Below are positions 1 through 8,521 of a stretch of 64,000 nucleotides of DNA, piece by piece (the first letter of the stretch is position 1; each line of letters opens with the position of its first letter). A program made the position numbers and the translations under genes. The stretch comes from a virus, in the IMG/VR virus record IMGVR_UViG_3300005253_000193, positions 41,964-105,963 of that record; one strand, given 5' to 3'. The notes beneath the pieces are model-generated. The model searched no databases. It saw nothing but the letters and a program-made list of their open reading frames with translations, and was not told the DNA's origin.

Positions 1-52
1 ATCAAGATAGACAGATTTAATGAGAAGGTCATTTCCCTCTTGGAGAACAGAG

Positions 53-685
53 ATGCCACTTAGTGAAAGATCAAAAACCCTTTTCGGTTCTCTTTCCTCG
101 AGAGCAATTAATGGGGATAGGTTGGCTATGGATGCTGTCAAGTATTTGGAAAGACATCATGGATGGGCTGGCAAGAGTAAATTCTTTTTTAAGCCTGCTA
201 TCGATAGAACAAATATCTATGATTTTTTTGTCAGAGATTTTGTGAAGAAGAATCCAAAGGCCAACATTCTGAATATAGGTTGTGGCTTTTGCACTCGCTT
301 TTATAGAGTGGATAATGGTCATATTATATGGACAGAACTTGACGTTCCTGAAGTTATGGATCTCCGAAAAGATTTCTTTGATAAATTAGATAAGGGTCCG
401 AGGCACAGGAACACTAGTTTTGATCTGAAGGGTGGGCTTGATGCCTCCAATTATGACCTTATTATTGCTGAAGGGGTTCTTGTATATCTACCCCTTGAGT
501 GTGCCCAGAAATTGGTTCAGGGTCATATGATATTTGATGCGTTTACGTTAAAAAGAACTGTGAAGCTAGGCGACGACCAGCTTTGGCTGTATAATCCCAA
601 GGATTGGGGATTCCTGAACATTATTCAGGAATGGGATTATGACCGCCCTGGTAGGGAAGCCAAGGTTTTTGAGGTGATCCAATGA
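53..685 (+). CDS. LCM-family SAM-dependent methyltransferase
   Basis: The 210-residue product resembles the leucine carboxyl methyltransferase / Tcmp family (PPM1-like O-methyltransferases). The SAM-binding motif ILNIGCGFCTRFYRVD matches the family NLGAGxDTRxYR pattern, and WTELDVPEV and AEGVLVYLP match the downstream family motifs. An ATG at 20 would add 11 residues, but ATG 53 has GGAG seven bases upstream, so it is preferred. A TAA at 18-20 probably ends the preceding gene. The substrate is unknown. Family members methylate carboxyl or hydroxyl groups, so protein or metabolite modification is possible. It overlaps the neck gene by 4 bp, which puts it in the head-tail operon, an unusual place. 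The protein is shorter than typical members (about 260-300 residues). Confidence 0.7.
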   Translation: MPLSERSKTLFGSLSSRAINGDRLAMDAVKYLERHHGWAGKSKFFFKPAIDRTNIYDFFVRDFVKKNPKANILNIGCGFCTRFYRVDNGHIIWTELDVPEVMDLRKDFFDKLDKGPRHRNTSFDLKGGLDASNYDLIIAEGVLVYLPLECAQKLVQGHMIFDAFTLKRTVKLGDDQLWLYNPKDWGFLNIIQEWDYDRPGREAKVFEVIQ

Positions 686-1017
686 GCTTTGTTCAAAGAA
701 TGCTTAAACAACAAGGAACCTACTGGGCACCCCCAACCGCTATCGATGCCTTTGAGGGTTCAACATATGTTGAACCCATAGCTATTAAGACGCGTTGGGA
801 GGACAAGGCCATTCTTTTTCGGGATGAGGCCGGTGTCGAAGTGACGAGTAGTTCTGTGGTCTACGTTGACAGGGACGTGGTGACACGTGGTTATTTATAC
901 AATGGCACGTCAACCGCTGCTGATCCAACCACGGTGGATGGAGCAAGAGAGATTCGCCGGTTTGAGAAATGTCCTACGGTCAGCGCCAAAGACTTTGAGA
1001 GGAAGGCATTACTGTGA
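682..1017 (+). CDS. Putative head-tail connector (head completion) protein
   Basis: A 111-residue protein overlaps the methyltransferase gene (ATGA) and the next gene (GTGA) by 4 bp each. Its role is inferred from position: it is the first small protein before the HK97 gp10-like and tail-terminator genes, where head-completion or stopper proteins normally sit. The sequence is mostly beta-strand-like (for example the stretch around VEVTSSSVVYVDRDV). I see no motif that identifies the family on its own. Confidence 0.5.
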   Translation: MSFVQRMLKQQGTYWAPPTAIDAFEGSTYVEPIAIKTRWEDKAILFRDEAGVEVTSSSVVYVDRDVVTRGYLYNGTSTAADPTTVDGAREIRRFEKCPTVSAKDFERKALL

Positions 1018-1574
1018 CGGGCAATCTTCCCACTGCTGATCTTCAAATAAGGGTTTCTGTTGATACCAAGAGGCTGAAACCCGCCATGGGTAAAGTCTCC
1101 AAATTTCTGAGAGAGCTTGATGATTTGTCCAATAAGAGAACCAGGAGAAAGACATTTAGAGTTGTCCGCCATGGAGGCCGAGAAAGTCTCAAGAAGGTCG
1201 AAAAGAAAATAGCCAAGGAATTTGAAGCTATTGAGGATGGGACCAAGAGGGCATTGGAAAGAGTGTTGGCTCGGGTCCTGCATACGTCCAAGGGCCTTGT
1301 GCCGGTTGATACAGGTCTTCTAAAGAGGACTGGATTTTCAATGGCCGTAAGGTTGAAGACCAAGGTCGTAGGCATTGTAGGTTACAACATCATTTCCGGC
1401 AACGTCCCTCCCGGTGTGGATACGGGTGCTTATTACGCTGTATATGTTCATGAGATTAATGCTATACATGATCCACCCACTCAGTGGAAGTTTCTATCAG
1501 CGGCCCTTGACCAACATAAGAGTTCCATCTCAAGTGATATGCAAACGGAGCTTAAGAAGAGGCGCAAAGGATAA
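1014..1574 (+). CDS. HK97 gp10-like neck / tail completion protein
   Basis: The gene starts with GTG at 1014, overlapping the previous stop (GTGA). The 186-residue protein has the hallmark LVPVDTGLLKRTG of the HK97-gp10 / minor tail Z-like family, preceded by a basic helical region and followed by YYAVYVHEI, as in that family. These proteins join the tail to the head-completion ring. Order (completion, gp10-like, terminator, tube) fits siphovirus neck modules. Confidence 0.8.
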   Translation: MTGNLPTADLQIRVSVDTKRLKPAMGKVSKFLRELDDLSNKRTRRKTFRVVRHGGRESLKKVEKKIAKEFEAIEDGTKRALERVLARVLHTSKGLVPVDTGLLKRTGFSMAVRLKTKVVGIVGYNIISGNVPPGVDTGAYYAVYVHEINAIHDPPTQWKFLSAALDQHKSSISSDMQTELKKRRKG

Positions 1575-1586
1575 AGGAACATTCGA

Positions 1587-2015
1587 ATGGCAAATGCTCC
1601 CAGCAAGGACGTGGTTGACGAATTGGTCTCCGCTGGTGTTGCTACTTACAAGAATACGAGTGGTTGGGGGCTTTGGCTTGCCAGAGAACCAGTAACACCC
1701 GATACTGCTATTAGCGTATTTGATGCCGGAGGAGATTCTCCCAATCCAAAGTATCGCTTGAACGAGCCGACCGTTCAGGTTCGCATTCGTGGAGCGAAGT
1801 GGGGTTATAAGGCTGCTTATACCAAAGCCCAAGCCGTTGTTGATGCCCTGCTTGGGATTGGTAAGAAAACGATTAATTCAACCGTATATGTTGGTATTTG
1901 GCAGCTTGGGGATATTATTTTTATTGGCTTTGATGACAACAACCGCCCAGTCTTTACCACGAATTGGCGTGTTGTTCGGGAGGTTTCGACGAGCACCTAT
2001 AGGGCTCAAGCGTAG
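1587..2015 (+). CDS. Tail terminator (minor capsid protein type)
   Basis: The 142-residue product resembles the phage minor capsid / tail terminator family: an N-terminal helix, a PTVQVRIRGAKWGYKAAYTKA segment (RGxxxxYxxA pattern) and a C-terminal strand with PVFTTNWRVVRE. Terminators cap the tail tube and contact the neck. Its position between the gp10-like protein and the tail tube agrees with this. Confidence 0.7.
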   Translation: MANAPSKDVVDELVSAGVATYKNTSGWGLWLAREPVTPDTAISVFDAGGDSPNPKYRLNEPTVQVRIRGAKWGYKAAYTKAQAVVDALLGIGKKTINSTVYVGIWQLGDIIFIGFDDNNRPVFTTNWRVVREVSTSTYRAQA

Positions 2016-2033
2016 GGCTGGAGGCCTTTTGAA

Positions 2034-2192
2034 ATGGATATTATCGAGAAGTGGGTAATGGGTCTTCTAAAGGATTTGCGACTCAAACGCTTCTACGGTA
2101 AAATTGTTTTCGAAATGAAGTTTGGGAAGATTGTTTTGGTGAGAAAGGAAGAAACCCTCAAGCCTCCAACTTCCGACGCAAATACTGGGTAA
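2034..2192 (+). CDS. Small hypothetical protein (52 aa) in tail operon
   Basis: This short reading frame has a strong Shine-Dalgarno GGAGG at 2020-2024, nine bases before ATG 2034, and ends at TAA 2190-2192 just before a terminator hairpin. The product is basic and begins MDIIEKWVMGLLKDL. I do not recognise the family. A small gene at this position, between terminator and tube genes, is seen in other tail operons. Confidence 0.6.
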   Translation: MDIIEKWVMGLLKDLRLKRFYGKIVFEMKFGKIVLVRKEETLKPPTSDANTG

Positions 2193-2204
2193 CGGAAGAA
2201 CCGG

Positions 2205-2242
2205 CCCCGGCCTGCTGAACTAGCAAGCCGGGGTGTCTTTTC
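2205..2242 (+). terminator. Rho-independent terminator before tail tube gene
   Basis: CCCCGGC (2205-2211) pairs with GCCGGGG (2227-2233), and an inner TGCT/AGCA extends the stem. The stem is followed by TGTCTTTTCT. It may reduce read-through from the neck genes or set the level of tail tube mRNA. Confidence 0.75.
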
Positions 2243-2264
2243 TAACAGATGAAGGGTTCGAATA

Positions 2265-2663
2265 ATGTCACAGGCATCGTATGTGAAGGTCGTCAACATC
2301 AAGACCACGGGGTCCACCGTCTGGACCGAACTCAAGGGCATCAGCGGTTCTTTCGGATTGTCTGGCGAGATGTTGGATGACACTGAGTTCTCGAGCACCG
2401 GCTACCGCAGCCGTATTCGAGGGCTCAAGGACTACAACGTCAGCCTTTCGGGAAACTACACGTCCACAGCTTCATGGTACTCCACGGTCTTCTCGGCTTG
2501 GAATGCAGGCACCAAACTGGACTTCCAATACTTGCCGAATGGCACCAAGGGCTTCCAAGGTCGAGGTATTGTGGATAACTTCTCCCACTCTGGTGATGTT
2601 GGAAGTCTCGAGACTGTCGAGGTGTCCTTGCAGTCCGAAGGGACGGCGCTCACCACGGTCTAA
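2265..2663 (+). CDS. Major tail tube protein
   Basis: The 132-residue beta-rich protein, directly downstream of a terminator, is the likely tail tube subunit. It contains LDDTEFSSTGYRSRIRGLKD and GRGIVDNFSHSGDVGSLETV, segments that recur in the next gene. The position before the G/GT chaperone pair and tape measure matches gpV-like tube genes. Being first after the terminator suggests its own strong expression. Confidence 0.7.
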   Translation: MSQASYVKVVNIKTTGSTVWTELKGISGSFGLSGEMLDDTEFSSTGYRSRIRGLKDYNVSLSGNYTSTASWYSTVFSAWNAGTKLDFQYLPNGTKGFQGRGIVDNFSHSGDVGSLETVEVSLQSEGTALTTV

Positions 2664-2692
2664 CAACCCAAAGAGTGGAGGGAGAATAGACT

Positions 2693-3322
2693 ATGAGCGC
2701 ACCAGGATATCTCACTACCATCAAGAAGTCCGGAACCGCCACTTCGATGACATCGGAAGCGATGTCGACGAACAGTACGGTGTCAAATACGTTTCAGCTC
2801 GACGCGGCTGCCAAGCGAATCCTGAATCGGGACGGTACTTTCGTGGTCAGGGAAGCGGGAACTACTGCTCCGGTATCGGCTGCTTCCGTCGTCATTGATT
2901 ATCTTTTTGGGAAAGTTACTCTCTCGTCTGCAACGACTTCGGCGATCACCTTGTCTGGTTCGTACATGCCAATGACAGAAATCGCCGGGGCAAATAGCTT
3001 CACTCTTGAACAGATTAGGGATTCTTTGGACGACACCGACTTTACGAGCGTCGGCTGGCGCAGTCGGATTGTTGGCATCAAGGATGTTTCTCTGACCCTC
3101 GGACGATGGCAGACCCTTGGTGATGATTTCTTTTCCCTCATCGACAGTGGAGAATCAGTCGTGGCCGAAATTCAGCCGGGTGGAGCTGGTGATGTGGGCC
3201 GTGGTTGGTTCAAGATTGAGACGGAGGGATTCTCCGGGGACATTGGCTCCCTCGAATCGGCGGACGTAACCCTTCAGGTCGACGCCTCAACTTTAACCGA
3301 TTTCAGTTGGGGGTCTGCTTGA
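2693..3322 (+). CDS. Second tail tube-like protein (paralogue)
   Basis: The 209-residue product is a paralogue of the preceding tube protein. Residues near 110-135 (LDDTDFTSVGWRSRIVGIKD) and near 170-195 (FSGDIGSLESADVTLQ) align with matching segments of the 132-residue protein. It has an extra N-terminal domain of about 100 residues. It could be a second tube subunit, a decorating domain version or a tail initiator/terminator ring. A GGAG-rich site lies before ATG 2693. Confidence 0.65.
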   Translation: MSAPGYLTTIKKSGTATSMTSEAMSTNSTVSNTFQLDAAAKRILNRDGTFVVREAGTTAPVSAASVVIDYLFGKVTLSSATTSAITLSGSYMPMTEIAGANSFTLEQIRDSLDDTDFTSVGWRSRIVGIKDVSLTLGRWQTLGDDFFSLIDSGESVVAEIQPGGAGDVGRGWFKIETEGFSGDIGSLESADVTLQVDASTLTDFSWGSA

Positions 3323-3354
3323 TACTACAACACACTTGAAAGGGAAAACCTGCT

Positions 3355-3729
3355 ATGACTAATTCCAAAAGAGATGAGATCCGCGCCGCCCTTTTCTCCT
3401 CCAAACAGTTCAAACGGAAAAAGGTCAAGATCCTCGAACAGGATGTTGAGATAAAGCAACCTTCCGTCGGGGAGCTCACCGGCATTGGAAAGCTGGATGA
3501 GGATAAAGACAAGAACTCGGTCTGTCTGCTCATGATCGAGTATTGCTATGTCCCCGGCACCAATGAAAAGATTTTCACCAAGGAAGACTATGATGGTATC
3601 ATGGGCTTTCCTTCTGGTGACTGGGTACAAACCTTCAATCGGGCTTGGATGGAACTTGCCGGTATCGATTGGGAGGAAGCGGAAAAAAACTTGCTGGAGA
3701 TAACTTCCGCGTCCTCCTCTTCAGAATAG
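3355..3729 (+). CDS. Tail assembly chaperone (G-like)
   Basis: The 124-residue zero-frame product lies between the tube and tape measure genes. It contains VKILEQDVEIKQPSVGELT and DWVQTFNRAWMELAGIDWEE, typical of G-like chaperones that coat the tape measure protein before tube polymerisation. The frame contains a slippery heptamer at 3684-3690, so part of the translation should continue in the -1 frame to give the GT form. Confidence 0.75.
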   Translation: MTNSKRDEIRAALFSSKQFKRKKVKILEQDVEIKQPSVGELTGIGKLDEDKDKNSVCLLMIEYCYVPGTNEKIFTKEDYDGIMGFPSGDWVQTFNRAWMELAGIDWEEAEKNLLEITSASSSSE

Positions 3730-3899
3730 CGGAGGTCTTGGGGAAATTTGTATGGGAGGTTGAACAACAAATAACTCCAAAGGAAGTCGCCGAGTGGGCT
3801 GCTTACTTCACGCTCCAGAGGAAGGCCGAGGAGGAAGCTTACAGAAAAATGGAGCGGAAGAATAGACCAAGAAAGCCTAGACATCTAAGGGGCAAATAA
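3355..3899 (+). CDS. Tail assembly chaperone GT (programmed -1 frameshift product)
   Basis: Reading to AAC 3688-3690 and slipping back one base gives a fusion of 112 G residues plus 69 T residues (181 in total), ending at TAA 3897-3899. The T part starts LAGDNFRVLLFRIAEV and includes PKEVAEWAAYFTLQRKAEEEAY. The T frame overlaps G and has no convincing start of its own. The tape measure gene begins three bases downstream. In lambda-like phages the fusion recruits tube subunits to the tape measure. Confidence 0.75.
3684..3736 (+). promoter_or_regulatory. -1 ribosomal frameshift signal
   Basis: The heptamer A AAA AAC occupies 3684-3690 in the correct register (zero-frame codons AAA AAC). Downstream, CTTCCGC (3704-3710) can pair with GCGGAGG (3730-3736) to form a seven-base-pair stem with one G-U pair, 13 bases after the heptamer. 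This spacing is slightly long but usable. Confidence 0.75.
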
Positions 3900-3902
3900 T
3901 AG

Positions 3903-6900
3903 ATGGTAACCACACTCGACGAACTGCAACTGGTACTTGGCGCAAATACGAAGAGCCTCGATAAAGCGGCTCAGACAATCAGATCTGTCGGTACGTCCAT
4001 GGATAGGGCGGCTGATAGGATTGATAAAGCCGTCAAGAAGATCGAGCAAGGCTTCCGCTCCGTGGAAAAGGCAACCAAGGGCGCGGCTGTTGCTCAATCC
4101 TCATCTACCAGCAAAATACGTGCTCAACTCCTGAGGCAAGAAAAGGCCGTTGCATCTGCCAGGGAACAATTCCTGAACATGACAGCGTCCATCAAGCGTG
4201 CTGGACAAACAGATCCATCCGCTTTGGGAAGGATTTCCAGATCTTTCAAAGCTCTTGAGGCCAGGATGCGTTCCGGGGCTATGTCTAGTAGACAATTTGC
4301 CGAGGCTCAGATGAAATTCAGGGCAACCCTTGGAAGGTCAAGAAGGTCCTTGGCTGATTTTAGGGCTACTCAGATGGGGGCAACGGCGGCGACAGTTAAA
4401 GGAAGGGGCGCATTGGGAGCCTTTTCTTCCCGTTTTGATGAGTTTGGTAGAGCTGTCCGAGTCATTGAAGGACCGCTGGGTGGGATAGCCGCTCGTTTCC
4501 AAACTTTCGGTGCTGCTATTAAGACTGTCAATCTCAAGATGTTGGCATTTATTGGTATCATTGCTGGTATGATTCTTGGATTTGTGAAATTATTTCCTGC
4601 TATTATAAGGGCACATTTGGAATTAGATAAAATAAGAAGGACGTTGAAATTCGCCACAGGGTCGGCGGCATTAGCGGGGGAGACATTTGAGTTTTTGCGG
4701 GAGGTGACAGGTAGGCTTGGATTGAATTTTGTTGCTGCTGCTGAACAATTTTCAAAATTTGCGGCGGCTGCAAGAGGGACCAGTCTGGAGGGAGAAAAGG
4801 TAAAGGAAGTCTTTGAAAGTGTCTCGATGGCGGCGACAGTTCTCAGCCTTACCGCTGACGAGACTGCTGGCGTTTTCAGGGCTCTCCAGCAAATGGTTTC
4901 CAAGGGTACAGTGCAGGCTGAGGAATTGAGGGGGCAGTTGGGTGAAAGACTTCCTGGTGCTTTTATACTTGCTGCAAAGGCTATGGGGGTCACCACCCGA
5001 CAGCTTGGGAAGATGCTTGAGCAGGGCGAGGTTTTGGCTGAGGAGCTTCTTCCCAAGCTGTCCAAGCTCTTGAAGGAAGTTTTTGGACCAGACGTTATTG
5101 GTGCATCTAACAGTTTACGTGCTGCTATAGAAAAACTGAAAAATGAATGGATATTTTTGCTTGACGCCACCAATGCGTGGACTGGTGCCAGTGGTCTTGT
5201 CAAGAGCGTTATGAATGGTATTTCGTCGACGATGAAGGATATGTCCGACACGATTAATATGTCCCTGTTGGAGAATAAAAAGTTCATGGAGCTTTTGCCT
5301 TATGAACTCTCTAAGATGCTTGCTTCAATGCAGAGGCGGCTTGTCCAATTAAAAGCTGCGGATAATCCCATTAAAGATTGGATTGTTGAGCTTTTTGGCG
5401 GAGGGACAATGAAGGAAGCTGTTGCCAAATTTGAAGCAGAGATACTTAAATTACAGAAACGTATTGGTGAGTTGAAGAAGCAGGGATTTGTTTTTGAGGA
5501 CATGATAGATTTTGAAGTTGATAAACTCATGAGATCATTTTTCGACATTCGAGATGAACTATTGGAGAATGAAAAGGCGATTCGAGATTACAATATTGGG
5601 ATGAAGAAGCTTCTTGACATACTTGCAAGAGCACCAGAGGTAGCCCATGCCGCTGGAATGAGTCTAGAGGAACTCCGGGAAGGAGCTGAGAGAATAAGGG
5701 ATGCATGGATAGCTTCCCTACCTCCGGCAATAAGGTATGTAGAAGCTTTGGAAGCAATGGCCAAAGCGGAGGCAAAACTTTCTAAAATCAAAAGAAAGGA
5801 GTTGAAGGTTGCTGATCCAAGGGCGGCTTTTATTGCGTCAGGGATGGCAGAGTTAAATGATATATTGAAGGATATTCAATTTACCGCGAAGGAACTCCCG
5901 GCCGTCCTGAATATGGTCAGTGCTTGGGGCGTTGCTCTTGCGGATGCTTTCGATGCAAAAGCCCTTGCCAAGTATAATGAGGAATTGGCGAAGACCGAGA
6001 AAAGAATTGCAAAGATGATGTCTGCGTTTGAAGGACGTCTGGCTGCCGCAAGTGGTCAAGCAACGGGAACTGAGAAGGAGCAGTTTATTGATAAGGAAAT
6101 AAGGAGATTCATGAAGGGTCTTGATGCAGCTACATTTACTATTAGAGAACTGGAAGAGGCATGGGACAGGGCTGGGATTGCTGCCCTAAGATCATGGAAT
6201 AAGAAGGAACTCCTAAGCTATACTGAGGCCTTGGAAAAGGCCAGGGCAAAAATAGAGGAGTTTGCGGGGAAGGAACTGGCTACCACTGACCCCCGACAGA
6301 AGGCGTGGAATGATGCTGCAAGGCAAGTCGCTTCTTATTTTGCCAAGCTGGAACTGCTTCCAGAACAGCTTGCTTTGGTTGGGGATCTTATCAGACAAGC
6401 TGGGAATGCAAATGCTAAAGCCTGGGATGTGAAGAATCTTGCCGCTTTTATTGAAGAGTTGGAGAAGGGAAGGGACAGGCTGGCAAAGATGATGTCTGCG
6501 TTTGAAGGACGTCTGGCTGCCGCAAGTGGTCAAGCAACGGGAACTGAGAAGGAGCAGTTTATTGATAAGGAAATAAGGAAACTCCTAAAAGGTCTGGATA
6601 CAACAAAGTTTTCCATTAGGGAGATGGAAGAGGCGTGGGATAGGGCCTCCGTCTCAGCCAATAGGTCTTGGAGCAGAAAGGAGCTTGACAAGTACAACAC
6701 GTCTTTGGACAAGGCTGTAGTATCCGTTGATAAATTAATAGCTGGTTTCCAGGCACAGATTGATACTGCCGGAATGACCGAAAGAGAAAAGGCTGTTCAT
6801 GCTGCTGGCTTGGCGGCTAAAGCGGCGGCGAAGGACTATGTGGAGCTCGGTACTGAAGTGGAGAGGGCTGCGAGACTTTCTGGGGATGCTTGGGATGCTG

Positions 6901-7706
6901 TGCGATTGGACAAGATTTTTGATGAGACCAGAACCCCACTTGAGGCTTTTAACATAGAAATGAAAGAGCTGAGTAGGCTTTCCGATGAATATAGTGATAC
7001 CTATGGGCCAGCTCTTGAACGCGCCATGAAAAAATTGCGAGTGGATCTTGGCAAGACCGATCCTGTTTTAAAGTCCATTTCGAAGGGATTTGGTGATTTG
7101 GCGGATGGCATTGTAGATGCTATGAATACGAGTGGCAGTGCGATGGAGAAGTTTGCCAATGTTGTTGATTCAATTTTCATAGATATTCAGAAAGCATTTT
7201 TAAGAATGGCTATAATTAAGCCTCTTCAAGAAGCCATATTTGACTTTGGATCCTCTTTTTGGGATTCAGGAAGTGGTGGTGTTCAGACAGAACTTGGGCC
7301 GGGTGCCCAGATGAACAGTGCTCTTGGCAATGTTTTTAATAGGGGAAGGGTTGCCGCGTTTGCTGCCGGGGGTGTAATAAACACTCCGACTGTGTTCCCT
7401 ATGGCGAAAGGTGCCGGACTCATGGGCGAGGCTGGCCCCGAGGCGGTTATGCCCCTGAGGCGCACTTCGAGCGGCCGACTCGGCGTTGAAATGGCTGGAG
7501 GGGGTGGTTCACAGGTAGTAACGGTAAACATAATCGACAATGCTGGCAATGACATCAATGCTGAAAGCAGTCCAGACGGCCGTGGGGGTGTCAGATTAGA
7601 CGTTGTCATTGATAAAGCTGTGGCTAACAAAATCCGTAGTGGGGGTTCAACCTTCCGAGCTATCAAGGACACGTTCAACACCACCGTAAGGACGTCCAGG
7701 AGATAA
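3903..7706 (+). CDS. Tape measure protein
   Basis: At 1267 residues this is the longest structural protein but one, and it should set tail length. Residues about 245-400 match the tape-measure N-terminal domain (AEELRGQLGERLPGAF region). A hydrophobic stretch at about 215-240 (MLAFIGIIAGMILGFVKLF) may cross the host membrane during DNA injection. The C-terminal GGVINTPTVFPMAKGAG followed by LMGEAGPEAVMPLRR is the lambda-type tape measure tail. Most of the rest is long helix. Two internal segments share an exact 97-bp repeat spaced 474 bp (158 codons) apart. Confidence 0.95.
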   Translation: MVTTLDELQLVLGANTKSLDKAAQTIRSVGTSMDRAADRIDKAVKKIEQGFRSVEKATKGAAVAQSSSTSKIRAQLLRQEKAVASAREQFLNMTASIKRAGQTDPSALGRISRSFKALEARMRSGAMSSRQFAEAQMKFRATLGRSRRSLADFRATQMGATAATVKGRGALGAFSSRFDEFGRAVRVIEGPLGGIAARFQTFGAAIKTVNLKMLAFIGIIAGMILGFVKLFPAIIRAHLELDKIRRTLKFATGSAALAGETFEFLREVTGRLGLNFVAAAEQFSKFAAAARGTSLEGEKVKEVFESVSMAATVLSLTADETAGVFRALQQMVSKGTVQAEELRGQLGERLPGAFILAAKAMGVTTRQLGKMLEQGEVLAEELLPKLSKLLKEVFGPDVIGASNSLRAAIEKLKNEWIFLLDATNAWTGASGLVKSVMNGISSTMKDMSDTINMSLLENKKFMELLPYELSKMLASMQRRLVQLKAADNPIKDWIVELFGGGTMKEAVAKFEAEILKLQKRIGELKKQGFVFEDMIDFEVDKLMRSFFDIRDELLENEKAIRDYNIGMKKLLDILARAPEVAHAAGMSLEELREGAERIRDAWIASLPPAIRYVEALEAMAKAEAKLSKIKRKELKVADPRAAFIASGMAELNDILKDIQFTAKELPAVLNMVSAWGVALADAFDAKALAKYNEELAKTEKRIAKMMSAFEGRLAAASGQATGTEKEQFIDKEIRRFMKGLDAATFTIRELEEAWDRAGIAALRSWNKKELLSYTEALEKARAKIEEFAGKELATTDPRQKAWNDAARQVASYFAKLELLPEQLALVGDLIRQAGNANAKAWDVKNLAAFIEELEKGRDRLAKMMSAFEGRLAAASGQATGTEKEQFIDKEIRKLLKGLDTTKFSIREMEEAWDRASVSANRSWSRKELDKYNTSLDKAVVSVDKLIAGFQAQIDTAGMTEREKAVHAAGLAAKAAAKDYVELGTEVERAARLSGDAWDAVRLDKIFDETRTPLEAFNIEMKELSRLSDEYSDTYGPALERAMKKLRVDLGKTDPVLKSISKGFGDLADGIVDAMNTSGSAMEKFANVVDSIFIDIQKAFLRMAIIKPLQEAIFDFGSSFWDSGSGGVQTELGPGAQMNSALGNVFNRGRVAAFAAGGVINTPTVFPMAKGAGLMGEAGPEAVMPLRRTSSGRLGVEMAGGGGSQVVTVNIIDNAGNDINAESSPDGRGGVRLDVVIDKAVANKIRSGGSTFRAIKDTFNTTVRTSRR
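6009..6105 (+). repeat. Exact 97-bp direct repeat, copy 1 (within tape measure gene)
   Basis: This segment is identical to 6483-6579 and in the same reading frame. It encodes KMMSAFEGRLAAASGQATG and the following EKEQFIDKEIR. Flanking sequence on both sides is similar only at protein level. Confidence 0.95.
6483..6579 (+). repeat. Exact 97-bp direct repeat, copy 2 (within tape measure gene)
   Basis: Second copy of the repeat at 6009-6105. The 474-bp offset is a multiple of three, so the repeat units are in frame. Confidence 0.95.
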
Positions 7707-7709
7707 CCA

Positions 7710-8060
7710 ATGCCAGCTTGGCCCGCAAATCTTCCACAGAATCCTCTGCTCGAGGGATATCAGGAGCAGGCACCGAATCTATCAATTCGGACCCAAATGG
7801 ATTCTGGTCCGGCGAAAGTCAGGAAACGATTTACTTCCGGAGTGCGAAGTCTTGTATGGAACTTTATTCTTGGTTCAACGGAAGTGGACAATTTGGATGC
7901 TTTTTATCTGACCACTATAGAAGGGGGTTCATTGTCCTTTACACATACCGACCCAAGAACCGGGACTACTGGAGTATCCTATCGCATTGTAGAGGCTCCA
8001 ACGTATGTTACGTTCAGTAATAGATTCAAAACCTCCCTAAAATTGGAGATGCTGCCGTGA
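7710..8060 (+). CDS. Minor tail protein (gpM-like position)
   Basis: This 116-residue protein follows the tape measure gene, where lambda gpM or DUF2460-like distal tail proteins are encoded. It has a beta-rich core with RKRFTSGVRSLVWNFI and a C-terminal FKTSLKLEMLP. It overlaps the next gene by 4 bp. It probably belongs to the distal tail or tip complex. The family assignment rests mainly on order. Confidence 0.6.
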   Translation: MPAWPANLPQNPLLEGYQEQAPNLSIRTQMDSGPAKVRKRFTSGVRSLVWNFILGSTEVDNLDAFYLTTIEGGSLSFTHTDPRTGTTGVSYRIVEAPTYVTFSNRFKTSLKLEMLP

Positions 8061-8521
8061 CCACTCAAGCTCTAAAGGAACTCCTCTACGATCAGGAGAC
8101 GGAAGAGGTCTTGGTGGTACTCATAACCATCAGTCATGATGATTTGGCCTCTCCAGTTCGGGTTTGCAGTGATTCCGAAAACATTACGAGCAGATCCGAT
8201 CTTTTTGTGGCTTATCCTTTTGAAATAACTTTGCCCACTGATGATCCTGAAGATCTTCCCAGTATTAACCTGCGGATTGATAATGTAGACAGAACAATTG
8301 TTCAGAATGTGAGGTCCATTACCTCTGCCCCATCGGTGCTTGTGGAAGTCATTAGAGCTTCAGCTCCAGATACGGTTGAGGTTTCATTGCCGGACTTCAA
8401 GATTGAAAGAATCAATTTTGATGCTTTAACAGTTTCCGGGAGTCTGACTCTTGAGAGTTTTTTGCAGGAGCCTTATCCGACAGCCACATTTGACCCTGCT
8501 AGATTTCCAGGGGGATTTTGA
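8057..8521 (+). CDS. DUF1833-like minor tail protein (gpL-like)
   Basis: GTG 8057 overlaps the previous stop as GTGA. The 154-residue product resembles DUF1833 phage proteins: an opening region TTQALKELLYDQETEEVLVV, then VAYPFEITLPTDDPEDLPSI, and a final FLQEPYPTATFDPARFPG, which is typical of the family. Its place before an NlpC/P60 gene equals lambda gpL. It is likely a tail tip component. Confidence 0.7.
   Translation: MTTQALKELLYDQETEEVLVVLITISHDDLASPVRVCSDSENITSRSDLFVAYPFEITLPTDDPEDLPSINLRIDNVDRTIVQNVRSITSAPSVLVEVIRASAPDTVEVSLPDFKIERINFDALTVSGSLTLESFLQEPYPTATFDPARFPGGF

Noticed and set aside
20-52. Upstream ATG for the methyltransferase
   Set aside because: No ribosome site; ATG 53 has GGAG at seven bases and begins nearer to the conserved fold.
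4370-5287. Long leftward open frame of 305 codons inside the tape measure gene
   Set aside because: It is antisense to a well supported gene and rich in Ser, Pro and Ala as expected for a shadow frame.
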